A stretch of 64,000 nt of DNA, taken from positions 8,871,606 to 8,935,605 of the forward strand of contig NC_088305.1 of the NCBI RefSeq assembly GCF_032854445.1, written 5' to 3'. The first letter of the stretch is position 1. Each line of letters opens with the position of its first letter. This stretch comes from Liolophura sinensis. Taxonomy: Eukaryota; Mollusca; Polyplacophora; Chitonida; Chitonidae. Below are positions 12,701 to 25,800 of the stretch, piece after piece. A program made the position numbers and the translations under genes. Under the pieces are notes generated by a model. It ran no database searches. It saw nothing but the letters and a program-made list of their open reading frames with translations, and was not told the DNA's origin.

Positions 12701-15700
12701 CACAACACTTGGCATGATCGTTCCTCTGTTCCGGAAGACCGCTGACGCAGTAGTAACAGTCCCCGAGAATCTTTATCCGAAGACAATTGTTATTCTGTGG
12801 AAAAGAGAGCACAAATTTAGGCATAGCTAGCCTTAATTCGAGGTTGGTTTGGAATCAGATGACGATGTAATTTCTGATGTATCTTTACCAAAGTGAGCTC
12901 TTTGCCTATTGCGACAGTATATCATTCTACTGGCTAGAGGACACCTCAAACCGATAGCTAAATGACTAATTAGTTGGTGGTTAACGTTGTGCTCAAACAA
13001 GTTTTTACTTGATGAAGGTCACGTTTGTGGGAAGGGGAAACCGGAGCAAAACCACCTACTGTCGTCAGGTATTTGACAAACCTGTTTGACTTAAATCCAC
13101 GGCAAAAACAGGAAGGGTTGGATTTAAATGCGCTACCTCAGTGGTCAACTTCCTGAGCGGGTCAGCGCTTTAATCATCTCAATCAGCTAGATCAATTCGA
13201 AGATCTGAGGAGGGAAATAATAAATTCCGTACCTTTGCTAAATGGTCAAAGCGTCCAAACAGTTCGTTGAGAATGCGGACAAGTTCCTGAGCTGTACACT
13301 GGGAGGCTAAAGCGGTGAATCCAACAATGTCTGCGAAGAGGATGCTGAAACAAAACAGAGGATGGAGGTTATTGCAATAAAGGTTTATTTATTTATTTAT
13401 TTGATTTGGTGTTTTACGCCATACTCAAGAATATTTCGCTTGTATGGCGGAGGCCAACATTATGGTGGGAGGAAACCGGGCAGAGCTCGGGAGAATTACA
13501 TGGCCATCCGCAGGTTGCTGCATGACCTTACCACGTACGACCAGAGAGGAAACCAGCATGAACTGGATTTAAGTAGATCTCAGAGGAGGCGACACACTAT
13601 TAAACAGCAGGATAGTATTACAAATCCACCTTTCTTTACCAGATGTCTTTTCATTTGCAAACCCATAACTACCTTGAAGAAATCACCTTGACGACCAAAA
13701 AAACAACACTCAAGTTAATAAAGCAATGAATATGTTGGACGAAATGAACTCAAACTGAAATGAATGGGAAAACTGTCCCTTCTAATTAAAAGTAATTCAA
13801 GCCCAAGGTTTATTGTTCGTTTGCTACCTTTGCAATGACCATTTGTAAACACACCTGAATCGTTTCACTAAAAGCATCGCAAGAAGACAGTACCGGTAGT
13901 TCATTCCGCTTGGACTAGAATCGAAGCACATCTCTCAAAATGATTCCATAAACCTAGGGATACTGACGAATGACGACATATTTTAACCCAGCAATCACAC
14001 AAAATAGGACAGAAATAAAATAAAAGTAAAAGAATAAAATGAAGAAGTAAAAAATTTCACTCTATATAATATGTATGTTGTATTAATATTGGTTGATTAC
14101 CGATACTTGAAAGAATAGTTCCATCTGGAAAAGATTAATGTACTAATATTCTATCTCTGCTTTAATGGGGGTATAAACATGAAATAACATCATCATATTT
14201 CAGACAACCTTTTGTCCTCTATAACCGCGGTATAATAAAACACTAAAGGCGTGGGCATCATTCTGGAAAATTAGACTAGGGCGTACACAGCATATATATA
14301 GCTATTCCAAAAATATAACAACGCAAAACCCACTGAAGATACATCTGGATAGTATGTCCTAATTCTTCTCCTAGAGGTATACTATAGCGGAAGTTGAATC
14401 GAACATCGTCATGCTTTTTTTCTTAGAGCTCGACGCATGCACCGTGTATTTTAATCATTGTGAAGACAAATTATTATAGACTGGGCGAGTGGTTGTATGA
14501 CTGTATGGCCGCATCAGTTAAATGATTTATAGGGCTGTATATTAGTAGTGCTGAATTAGATCGCCACCATGAATATATGAACAACCAAAACACGTTTTTA
14601 TTATTGACAACTTGTAAACTCGCATGGTACATGCTATGAACACTAACTTCATTCATTCCCCTAGAGCATTCCTTGCGTCTTTCCATCATCATTCAAAACT
14701 GTTGATAGCTTCTCTTTGCATGAATCCGTCTTATTTTTGTAATTTATATACTTTCTGAGTTCCTTGACGGTTTTCGATAAGAGTTGTTTCGGGAATTGAT
14801 CTTTAGGTTATTCACCTGGAACGCCCATTTGGGTGGACAGCTGTGAGCGGATGTGTTTTCCATCCTGATTCGATTAGAATGATAAACACAGTGTTTAGCG
14901 ACAGGCCTGATTGATTCGTAAGCGCCAACTGGTTCGTCAATGAATGATTGACTGATCGATTGGGATGATTATTTGATTGCTAATTGGAATTCTCCAGGAA
15001 ACTCCCGTTAATGATGAGGCAAATGATTAGTTCGCATCATAATGGGAATGGAGGATGAGGGAATGTAGACAGATCCCAGCTCTCATAGCTGGAGATAGAA
15101 TCGTAATAAACGGTTAAGAGCGTTGGGTTTTAACGTACTGTTCATCACAGGGACTGGAATTTGCCCCGAAACTAACAGCGGAAGACAAGGTAAATACACA
15201 CGCATGTAATGGGTGAGTGACAGGAAGCCGACAGTAATGACATAATCACCATTCGTGTTCGAATTATCTCACAGCTTTTTGGTCGAACGATTTTGACAAC
15301 AAAATAACTTCATGCATATATACATGGTTATTATAACCCCAGCGGAACTGCTGTGATCCAAAGTATAGGCCTATGGGAAACGAATTGCCAAGCCGTTAAA
15401 ACTGACATAACTCTTAGTTCTTCAGGGTTCAGAGAAAACCCTAGGCTTCTGATTGGTCAGCCCGCCTTGAATAGGCTACCACCGAACAGGCGAGGAAAAC
15501 AACCTGAAGCGTTTGACATTTTGTTCCGTGTATACCTAAGGAGTGATGGAGTCACGGGCGCACGCGACGGCTTATACAATAACGCTCGTTTACAAAGTAC
15601 CACTGTCGAATATTTCGTCTCGAAAATGAATATTTACAATCGCAATTCGGGGTCACGGAAATATTAATCTTATCGACGAAATACCATGCCGTATACCCAC

Positions 15701-18700
15701 GCAACACGCTGGTACACCTAACCTAACATTGCGCAAGAACGCAGAATGGATTAAGAGTTACAAATCTGTAGGAAGTGGTCGCTTTTCACTAGAGTGGTCA
15801 AACTTAAGTGAGCCACTGAAGAATTGCGGAATTCTAAACCGAGGTTAGTCGAATAATGTCAGTTATTATTATCCGACGAATGTTCGAAGCGGGGCACATT
15901 AGTTTGGATGTATCTGTCTCTGTATATCTGCTTCTCTATCCGACAATCACCTCTGTTGGCTTAGTACAACAGCTGTTCTAATATTTTCACATTATGATTT
16001 TGTGGGCAGGTTTATTTTGTGTAACCTCTGACGATGTTCGAAAATCAGTCGAATCGGTACAGAAAGTTGATTTTTAACTGCTACTATTTGAATTCCGTAA
16101 AAACAGTAAATTGTCCGATTTTGATCAATTAGTGTGCACAAGTTCATTTTGTGTCACCAGTGAGCACGTAGTCAAGAACTAGTACACTTCCGGTGCAAGT
16201 CATCATTGCTATTTTGGGGATGTCATGTTTCATAATAATGTTTAAATAATAAAACTTTCCTATTTGTATAATTTCTTACATACATTTGTCTTTGGGAGCT
16301 AGTGTTAAACGTTGTTTTGGAAATGGATCTTGCGATTATCGACTTGGAACGCCCTTTACGGACTACGAATGGTGTACGAATGTCGGACATGACGCTTATA
16401 TTTATTGATACTTTAGACACTGTGCATGAATGGTGCTGGCCATATTTAGGAGAAAAGTAAAGTACATGTAGACAAGAACTGTGTGAAGTATTTCTTGGTC
16501 TTCCGCCCAACCGTTATTCCAAACTATGTAGGGTAGCCTGCCTTTTAAAACAACTACATGTCAAAAATAGTTACATGTTGGTGTAGCTGAATGTGTTAGA
16601 TAGAAAGCTTGGGAAGCGTTCACCAGTCAGTCACATATACATGTACAAGTAAGCTATGAAGTCTGCTATATACTGCACTACAAAATCTGGGATGATAAAG
16701 TAGGCTATAGCCCAGAAAATCTGCCCGCCCAGACGATAACGGTGGAATTCCGGAAGTAATTACGATGGCACCTCTTCTGCGTTTGGAGGGAGAAAAACAT
16801 GTGTGATAGTAGCGAAGTTATGTTGATGATAATGGACGGCCAAGAAGCACATGTGTTTCGTTACCTTGAACTGTATGAATCCACCCATCCCATTACTTCC
16901 TGTTAGGCCTGTTTTGGAGCAGCTTTTGATGTCTGTTCAACTCACAAACAACTAGGAAATGACGTTTACTCCGTGCACGTTTTTCGAATGTGTCTTTAGT
17001 ACACCAGTTTGGGAGGCACAAGGTACAGGATTCGCCCAGAAACACAAATCTCACACTTTCAAAAGATGAAAAAAGCCTATGTATGCCATTGCTTTAGTTA
17101 CGGGGAACAGTATGTTCAAAAGTTATGGGGTGCGCGACATACGAGATACGGGTTCGACTCGGGCCTTGGCCATTGAGTTTTTGATTCCTGTGCACTCAGT
17201 GATCGTGAAGAATTCATTTGTTCGTCACACGTGGGGATTTCGTTAAAATACCACGCGTCGGTTGTTCAGCCCCGGGAATTAGTTATAAGACTCACTGCCA
17301 CGCTTAAGTATGGCGTTTATTATTAAAACAGCTTCAGCTGAAGACACTACTGTGTCCAATGCTGACAGAAAGCGTGGAAGTACCGTGATCCTTCAGAAAC
17401 AAAATACAAATGTACTCCAAGAGAATGAAGAACAGAGATCTCGTTGATCTATAGCGCTGCCCACACCCACCGAATGTAATTCCAGCAGGCACAGCCATTA
17501 GCCCTGACTAACACACCTGTGGCAAGAAACATATGTAGCTCACTGATTAAGACTGGCAGGAAGAGCTACTTCTGTGTACCTTAGACCACGATGTATATTT
17601 TGAAACTCTATATTCTGCCCATGAGCGCTCGTCAGCAGGTATAAAGCTGGGCATGCGATTGACACGTGGAAAGGTCAAAACAAGAGATATCAGAGCTTTG
17701 AAAATCGCACTAATATCTGACTGGCACTAATCATAGAGGTATCAATTGTAATCTCTTTATACCTTCGTGCACTAATCACCGTTGACAGTAGCAAAGAGCA
17801 ACCAAGCAGGCAGTAAGGAACAAATGGACTCAAATGCCTGCTGAACCTGAGACCCGCGGGATCATGACCACTTATAGTTTGGTGGGTTGATGAGGATATG
17901 AAGGGGTGGGGGTGGGGAGGTTCTTGATCGCAATTTAGGCAAACAGCCATTAGGGTACTTGGAACACTCTTTCAGTATTGTAAGTATACCCATCTTGTTT
18001 TCTTTATTTGATTGGTGTTTCACGCCGTACTCAAGAATACATCACTTATACGACGGCGGCCACCTTTATTGTGGGAGGAAACCGGGCAGACCCCGGGGAA
18101 ACCCTCGACCATCCGCAGGTTGCTGCAATACCTTCTACGTACGGTCGGAGAGGAAGCCAGCATGAGCTGGACTTGAACTCACAGCGACCGCATTGTTGAG
18201 GGGCTCCTGGGTTGCGCTAACCAACTGAGCCACGAGGGCCCCATCTTCTATACATGTACCAACAGCATACGGCGTAAAACAGCAATCAAATAAATATATA
18301 GCAATGGTTAGTCGTAAATGATAAACAAAAAATAATAAGACAAGGCAGACTTAAAATTACGTAGAACTGTGTCAGTCAGGAAACGGGAGTGGGATGCTGT
18401 CTACAATACAGTCACTATGATGACAAAAGAGATGTACTTCGCTCCCAAAACTACCAAAGGTAAGGCCGAGTTCTTTGTGTCGTAGCTTTGTGCGTCAAAC
18501 ATTGAATGCCTCTCATAATGTTAGAGAGTCTTTTGTACACGGATATGGTCACACGGAAAAGGAGTTTAACTGTGTGTTCTAGTTCACATGATCCTACTAC
18601 TTGGAAACATACAGCAAGGATCATATGGTAGGCCAATTATTTATTGTAATGGGCACAGCCCTAATAATGGTTAAAAGCGCATACATCACAGAAGAGTACA

Positions 18701-21700
18701 TTGTTTGTGGCGGTGTTGCTTCTTAGCCGTGCCAGTTGTTGTTTGTTGATGTAATATACACTCACCTCACGCAGTCATGTCGTTGAATGTAGATTTTGTG
18801 GAACAACCCCTCGTGCGGCTGTGTAATGTCATCTTTCATTTCTAAGGCAACGTGCTGGGGTAAAACACTCAGCAAAAGCCGTTCCTGTTAAAAATTAAAA
18901 ACAACGTTTATTTAATAAGCCTATTTAATTTCATAAGCTATTTATGTTGTAGGGTTACTGAAATATACGTTATATATTCAGCGGCCATCAAGATTATGGG
19001 TAAACAAAAACGTAGAGTGTCCGATGGAATCCACCGCACCAAGCCAGATACATTCAAAACCTTCCTGACGTCAAGGTGCAGCCGAAGTATCTGGAGCTTG
19101 TTCCAATATGACAACATCAGATTTGGGCAAAAGGAGGGTTGTTTGAAAGGAGCGTTACGCCTGCTACAACTAAGCCAGTGAAGACCCAGATTGTGTTGCG
19201 TAATGCAATGTATTCTATATTTTGGCTCATGTCCGCACCTCAGACTATTTTTATTCTATACGCCTTACAGCGCAATCTCCGCTGTACATCACTTCAACAA
19301 CCAGACAATGATGAAGTTAGCATGGTGATATCATTATTACGTATGTAATATTACATTATTATTTTCCTATGCAACAATCAGGAAATAAAAAAAATGATTG
19401 GTATTTAAATGCATACTATAGGATTTTGGTAATTCACTCTACATAATCTAAAATATATGAACACAAACAATGATGCAATGAATCCACAAAGGTGAAGAGG
19501 TAAATTGGGAATAACAACATACTCCTCACAGCGCATGCGCGAATCCCTTCACCCGCTTTGTATGCCTGTCTCATCGAGCACATTTTGCATACAAATCGTA
19601 AACAACGCCGAGGTCACAGGGTTCACGGTGATGAGGTAGGAATTAATTTTAGAAAACACAAACACTCTGTCTCAACTTTTGTGTCCAATAATACTTGGTA
19701 TAGATACATTATTTTTATGTAAAATATGTACATCATGATTCTGACCTACACCTGAAACAATTTTATTGATGAATGCTGATTATAGTTCCGCGCAAGGATA
19801 TCAGTTGTTAGGCTAAGCCTAATCACACCTTTGTGCGTCGCTTTGGCTCCAAACGTCAAGCTTCGAAGTTTTACTGATGTTCGTCGTTTTTTTCGATTCC
19901 GTTTTTCAGGCCATTCGTCGATTTTTCAGTCATATGACCAGGAGTAATTAGGTGTGTGTACATATTCTGTGTCTTCTTGTGGCCAGTTCCGTGCCGCCAA
20001 AGTGCTGTCGTCATTGATGTATCATGCCGAAGACACCAGACTAAACACCTCACCTTGTCACATTATAATGAATCCTGACCAACCAGGCCTGTTCCTTTGC
20101 TCTAACCCCTAGGTGCTGAGTACAGCAACAAGTACCATTTTAAAGTCTTCGGTATGACCCGACCAGGTTTGATCCTGGTCAGTCCTCCCGATTTTGAGGC
20201 GAGTGCTGCTTCCCTTCGGCCGCCGAAGCGGTTCATGCCTACCTTACTCTAAACCTGTAAGAGGTCATTACACAGGCGAAACCAGATGTACACGCAAATA
20301 TTACCGACAGCTAATCAGAAGATTAGAAGATTTAATCACTAACATTTAATCATTAACCTTATAAACAACCAGAGGAATCCTAGACTCCAGTGACTCCAAA
20401 TGGTGGAGAAGAAACAGAAAAGGATAAATCAATGAGTGAAGTTTCCGTTGTTAAGACGGATACTATAAGTAGTTGTCTTTTTGTTATATACACCTGCAAT
20501 GATACACACGTTAAAATATTATAGTCCGAATTCGGTGTACCCCGAAATGGCTGATCAGTTGACAGTCGTAGCGATGGTTTATAAACTTTTCACTATTTCA
20601 ATGAATCTGTTGTTGTCTAAAGGTTTAGCTTTCAATCGCTAGGACACACGAGATGCGGGTTAAAATCCGGCCTAAAAATGGGAATTTGCAGACACCTCCG
20701 TAGTCACTTTTTGTCGGGCGTCTGTGACAATAACTGCTTAACAATGCTCGAGTAGCCGTTTGCGTAGTCTAAGGTTGGAGGAAGGTCATGTGTTTTTCAC
20801 AAATAGGGTGTACATACCTGTACATTACGCGTGGGAAAGGTCGTTAGTGCCTTCCCAACGCCGTTTGATTGTTTACCCCAGCATTCCGGTTTATTCCACT
20901 CATGGAACTGGCCGCTTTCGTGTAAGTGAAAAATCCTTAAGTATGGGTTTATGCAACAAATACTTAAATTTCACAAGGTCGCATATCAACCATGATTTAT
21001 AAACTGGTTTTACTTCCACGAGAGGATTGTCAGGGTAGCGGTAACAAATTACGGGAAGGCCTATTCTTTTACAGTTTACTTTTGCATGGACCATTTGTTT
21101 ACTGTCTATCATGCTATTCTTCCTACCTACAAATTCGCTTGTTCCCACTTTGTAGGCACCTACTGACGGAAATCAAATGATTTATATTCTTACATCACGT
21201 CAAAAGTGTTGAGTCAAACAGAGAAACTCCACAAAAAGAGACAGGTCTTTCCGCATTCTGTTACCACTACTGGGTAAATCCCGTGACTCTCGCGAGATTT
21301 CCGTGAAGTCAAATGCGGCCTATTTTTCCTTTCGTTGAAGATCTTTTTCCACAATGTTTTTTTCAACAGCAACCCTAGCGTTATTCTTCTGGAATTATCG
21401 ACTGGTTATTGAAAATGGATTTTTGATAAGACTGCTAAATCATAAAACACCCATGCTGCATTTAAGCCTGTGTTATAAAATCAATCCCAAGGAAATCGGA
21501 AATATCCAATGAAATAGTCAGCTGTGGAAACTCAATGCTATTTCATTTACCATTTTGCGAATATAAAATATTTTCATTAAGAAACATGTAAGACATATTG
21601 TCTCAGACCAGATCTACAGCTAATACACATGTGCTGAGATTTAACATGCGAAGGTGATGGGACAATTACGCTTTCCCACCAGGGGAATTTTAATTGATAG

Positions 21701-22769
21701 AATAAATCCCAAGGACTGAGGAGAGAAAGAGAGACACACAGGGAGAGGTTAATAAATTATACAACACGAGGCGGTTCATATACTGTAAAACACCGTACCC
21801 TAATTCCTCGACCTTTTCGCCTGTGTGAGAACAACTTTCAGCGCAATTTATGCACATTTCTGAGAAATATATCTACATTGGTTGTGTTGGCCAGTTTCAG
21901 GGCTCCGCAAAAAGTAAACATTTATAAACAGTCTACAAAGAAGAATGCCTTCAGACGAATGCAAACATACGAAAAGGTTGAAGAATTTCAGTATATCAGA
22001 TATGTACCAGTGCTGTAAATCGCAGCAAATGTAGGACGCCATGTACCACAACAGCCTGTGATTCATCAATATTACGGTAATCCGCTGTTTACAGCGCTAT
22101 GCTCGTCTTTCTGTGTTTTATCTGTTTCATGCTGGTTCTCTTACCCGTTCTCTATAATAAGCTATACGTCATGCGATAATGAATGGAAAACAAATGAGAT
22201 TGCATCAGACAGCAGAGAGACATACTATTAATCATTTCTGAATGGGGCTTAATGCTTTTTTAAGTGCACTGACGGAACGATTAATTTGGTCAGCACGGGA
22301 AGCTGTGCTCACAAGAGCGAGAGAGGAATTGAATCAAAGGGTTTACGAAGCAAAACTGTGTAAATATTGAAATTAGTCGCCAAGTTCAATGCCGTGGGTG
22401 TATTGAAGGCTACAGCGAAGGGGTATATCCTGAAACCGAAGGCTTTGTGACAAAAAAGCTATCACATAGTGCAGAAGAATACTCCATGACGTACATGGCC
22501 TCCAGATTATCAATAGCATTTATTTTCCGAGTGCGGCGTAAAACGCCAATCAAATATATAAATAAATAAATAAATAAATACATAAATAAATACATGAACT
22601 TAAGTTTTTCCCGAACTGGAACTTACTTTAACGATTGTATTAGTAGAAATGAGGAATGATTTTCGAGAAAATTAACTTTGTTTATTGACTGGTGATTTTA
22701 AACTAGACCAAAAAGGGCATGTGTCTTTATATACCGGTATTGCATTTGTCATCTCATAGTTTTTATTTT

Positions 22770-22800
<31 letters not shown>

Positions 22801-25800
22801 TGTAGTTGTTTTTAACCTCGCGCTCAAGAATTCTTTACTTATACGATGGCGGCAGTTTTTGAATGGAGGGGAACGTAATTCCCGGGGAAAACTACTAACC
22901 TTTGGCAAGCTATGAACGAACTTTCCCACCTCTGGCGTGCCAGACTGGTTGAAATTAAGTAGTTATCGAACGTTAGACGGTGTAAATTGCAACAAGAAAG
23001 CTGTGAGCTGTTTATTGTTACCAAACCTCCACGAACAGTGAGACATAATCAATGTGGTCCAGTGCATGGTCAGCCAGGACCTTTAGATGCTTTCAAGGCG
23101 AACATGCCTTCATTTCTCGAGAAACTATAGCTTGCTAAACAATCTCATCAGAGATGGCAAACCCGTGACCCACGTTTGAATCCGGTTCATTTTGAATCTG
23201 GTTAACTTTGAATCCGGTTCATATTTTTAACCCATATACCGGCACCTTTCATAGGAATAAAATATTTTAGACTGCAGCGCAAAAACCAAATAAACAGTAT
23301 AAAGAAATTAATCTCGCTAAGATGTCGCAAACTTAAATAAGAAGTAGTTAATTTTAACATATTAAAATATATTGACTCAGCAGTATCATCGAGACACTGG
23401 GCTAATTGTTTTCACAAGGTTACAGACTTGGTCAGAACCTGAGGAATCTTCGTCATAAACGCCGCAAGACGTGTTTCAGCCTCTCTTCAACTCTTGGTTG
23501 TGTACACTTTGGCGAAACCAATCGCCGCTAAAGACTAAGAACTCGGGAATACAGTCTAAATTTAAAGTAAGACTAAGACCTCATATACAGGGACGACTGT
23601 TGCCAGCTGGCTTACGGGTAATCTTGCCTTAAGATTAGAGGATGTTGTTTTCACAGGGTACTTTACCGTCAGCTACATGCATTGCCCCTAGGGATGGCTG
23701 GGGTACAACGGTATATATGTTACTGTTCATCTAGGGAATATACAATGGATTCGCGGTGTTACAACAGAAGTACAGGGATATAGGTTAAGTCAAACCAATA
23801 ACAAAGGTGGTGGGAGCGCTGATAAAACCAAACGGAATTTACACAGACTCCGTGTTTCTGAGCTATTTATTTGGCTAAAAAATTACGGCATATGTAGGTC
23901 CTTAACCAGAAATAAACTTGTCTTGATGGGGCAGTCGAACTTCGGACCAAAGAGACATATGGCGGCAAGATGTTGTCAAACTCCTCACAGGGATAGGATA
24001 TGAAATGCACGAAGCGTTCTAATGTCGAGCATCATACCTACAACTGATGGAAGCGCATTTGGATGACAATTTTACCCGGATTTAACGCTATCACATCGGT
24101 GAGGTGAAAAAAATTCAAGTATGGTTCAATCGTTTGACCAGGCCGCATTTGTACTTGTCTTTTAGGCGCTCTCGTTCTGAAAAAGGGTATGGACATATCA
24201 AATACAGCTTTGCTTTTTTTTATTTTAAAATTATCTGTGTCCGACAAACAGAATGCAACGACATGTATTCAAATTTTGACGTGATATGTATCAGTCATGA
24301 GGTAGGAGTTACCGGGCAGTGATATTTGCATCCACTTTTGTATAATATTATCTCTCCCTTTGGAGAAATATTTATATAATTAATATACAATTAAATTGTC
24401 AGTTATTTCAAAATAATCATATTCGATTTTAATAATTACAAAAACCAATGTAATTATTTCCTATAAAACAATTTATACTTTGATTCCATGCAAACACGTT
24501 ATCGTTGGTAACTGTCATAATCACAGAAATAAATGAATAAAACTATTTTAATTTTCGTTTCTGTGATTATTCTTTTTGCTTGTTCGACTTTGGGGCATGT
24601 TTTAGCCAGATGCAGGCTAAAGCTTTTCGGGTGATTGTTAGACAATAGTAATATTTAAGTGGACACTGCGATATTGTAGGCCATGATTAAGTCTTGAAAC
24701 ATCCATCAAACAGTACATTCGTTGAGCACTACTGACGAGCGGAAACTACAGCTGGATAAATACTAACAATCGACCACCCCTACCCCAACCACCCACGCTA
24801 GACCGCGTACCTCACAGCAATCATATCTAGACATCAAATTTTAATTGGATGGATTGAGCTAATGTGTAACATCTGGGCTTGATACTAAATCTATGCCTCG
24901 AAACATTTCGTACACCAGCCGTCAACTAAGATGGACGTTCTGGATCAATAATCGCAAGATCAATTCCCAAAACGACATTTAACACAAACTACCAAAGAAC
25001 TAAGAAAGTATATGAAGTACGAAAACAGGACGGAATCATACAAAGAGAAGGGGTCAACTGCTTTCAATGGTGTAAGGAATACGCAAGGTATGTTCCAAAC
25101 GACTGAGTGAAGTCAGTGTTCGAACCGTGTACCATGATATAAGATGTAGATAATAAAACACATATCTCAGCTGCTCTTTGATTGCAACTGTCCATATATC
25201 TAAAGTGGCGATAAGATCTAAAGACAACTCCAAATACAGTCCTGTTACCATTTTGTGTTCGGGTGTCTTGGGTAATACAAATGGAGATTTAATAATAACC
25301 AAGTACAATTCATCATTTCTAATGATATCCTTCCGCGTTTAGCTGCACATATACAACACATGGCCTGTCAAAAGCGGACAAAGAATGCCCTAATTATGAA
25401 AGCCTGGCACTTCCATAACTTATCGTTAGCAGAACTGTATAGGTTTTAAGCACGTTTACTTTGACAGTTCATATTAAGATTAAAGTGACCGTTAGAAGAA
25501 ATGGAAAGGACAGTGTTAATTATGCAAATCTGAGCGCCTGTGGATGAATCTTTTCTTGAATGCGGGCTATATAGTTATTCGGACTATCAACCCGGTGTTT
25601 ACTATGTAGAATTTGTGCGAATAGGGAGCTAGGTTCAAATGAAATCTAGGGTTTGATGTTCCATAAACTAACGAGGCGGGTTACCATACTGAATGCTGTG
25701 TACAACTTCATCAGACTGCCATACAGAATTAATTGGCAGTGTAATTATCTTTCTAGGCAAATCGCACTTTCATAAATATCACACTGCTTTGGTCGAGAGG

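Noticed and set aside
13362-13691. 109-codon plus-strand ORF, and similar ORFs at 17959-18199 and 31367-31579.
   Set aside because: All three are translations of family A SINE antisense strands (shared HELDL/RRP/KPA strings).
20900-21180. Overlapping ORFs on both strands near 21 kb.
   Set aside because: Neither has protein-like composition, splice borders or a recognised domain.
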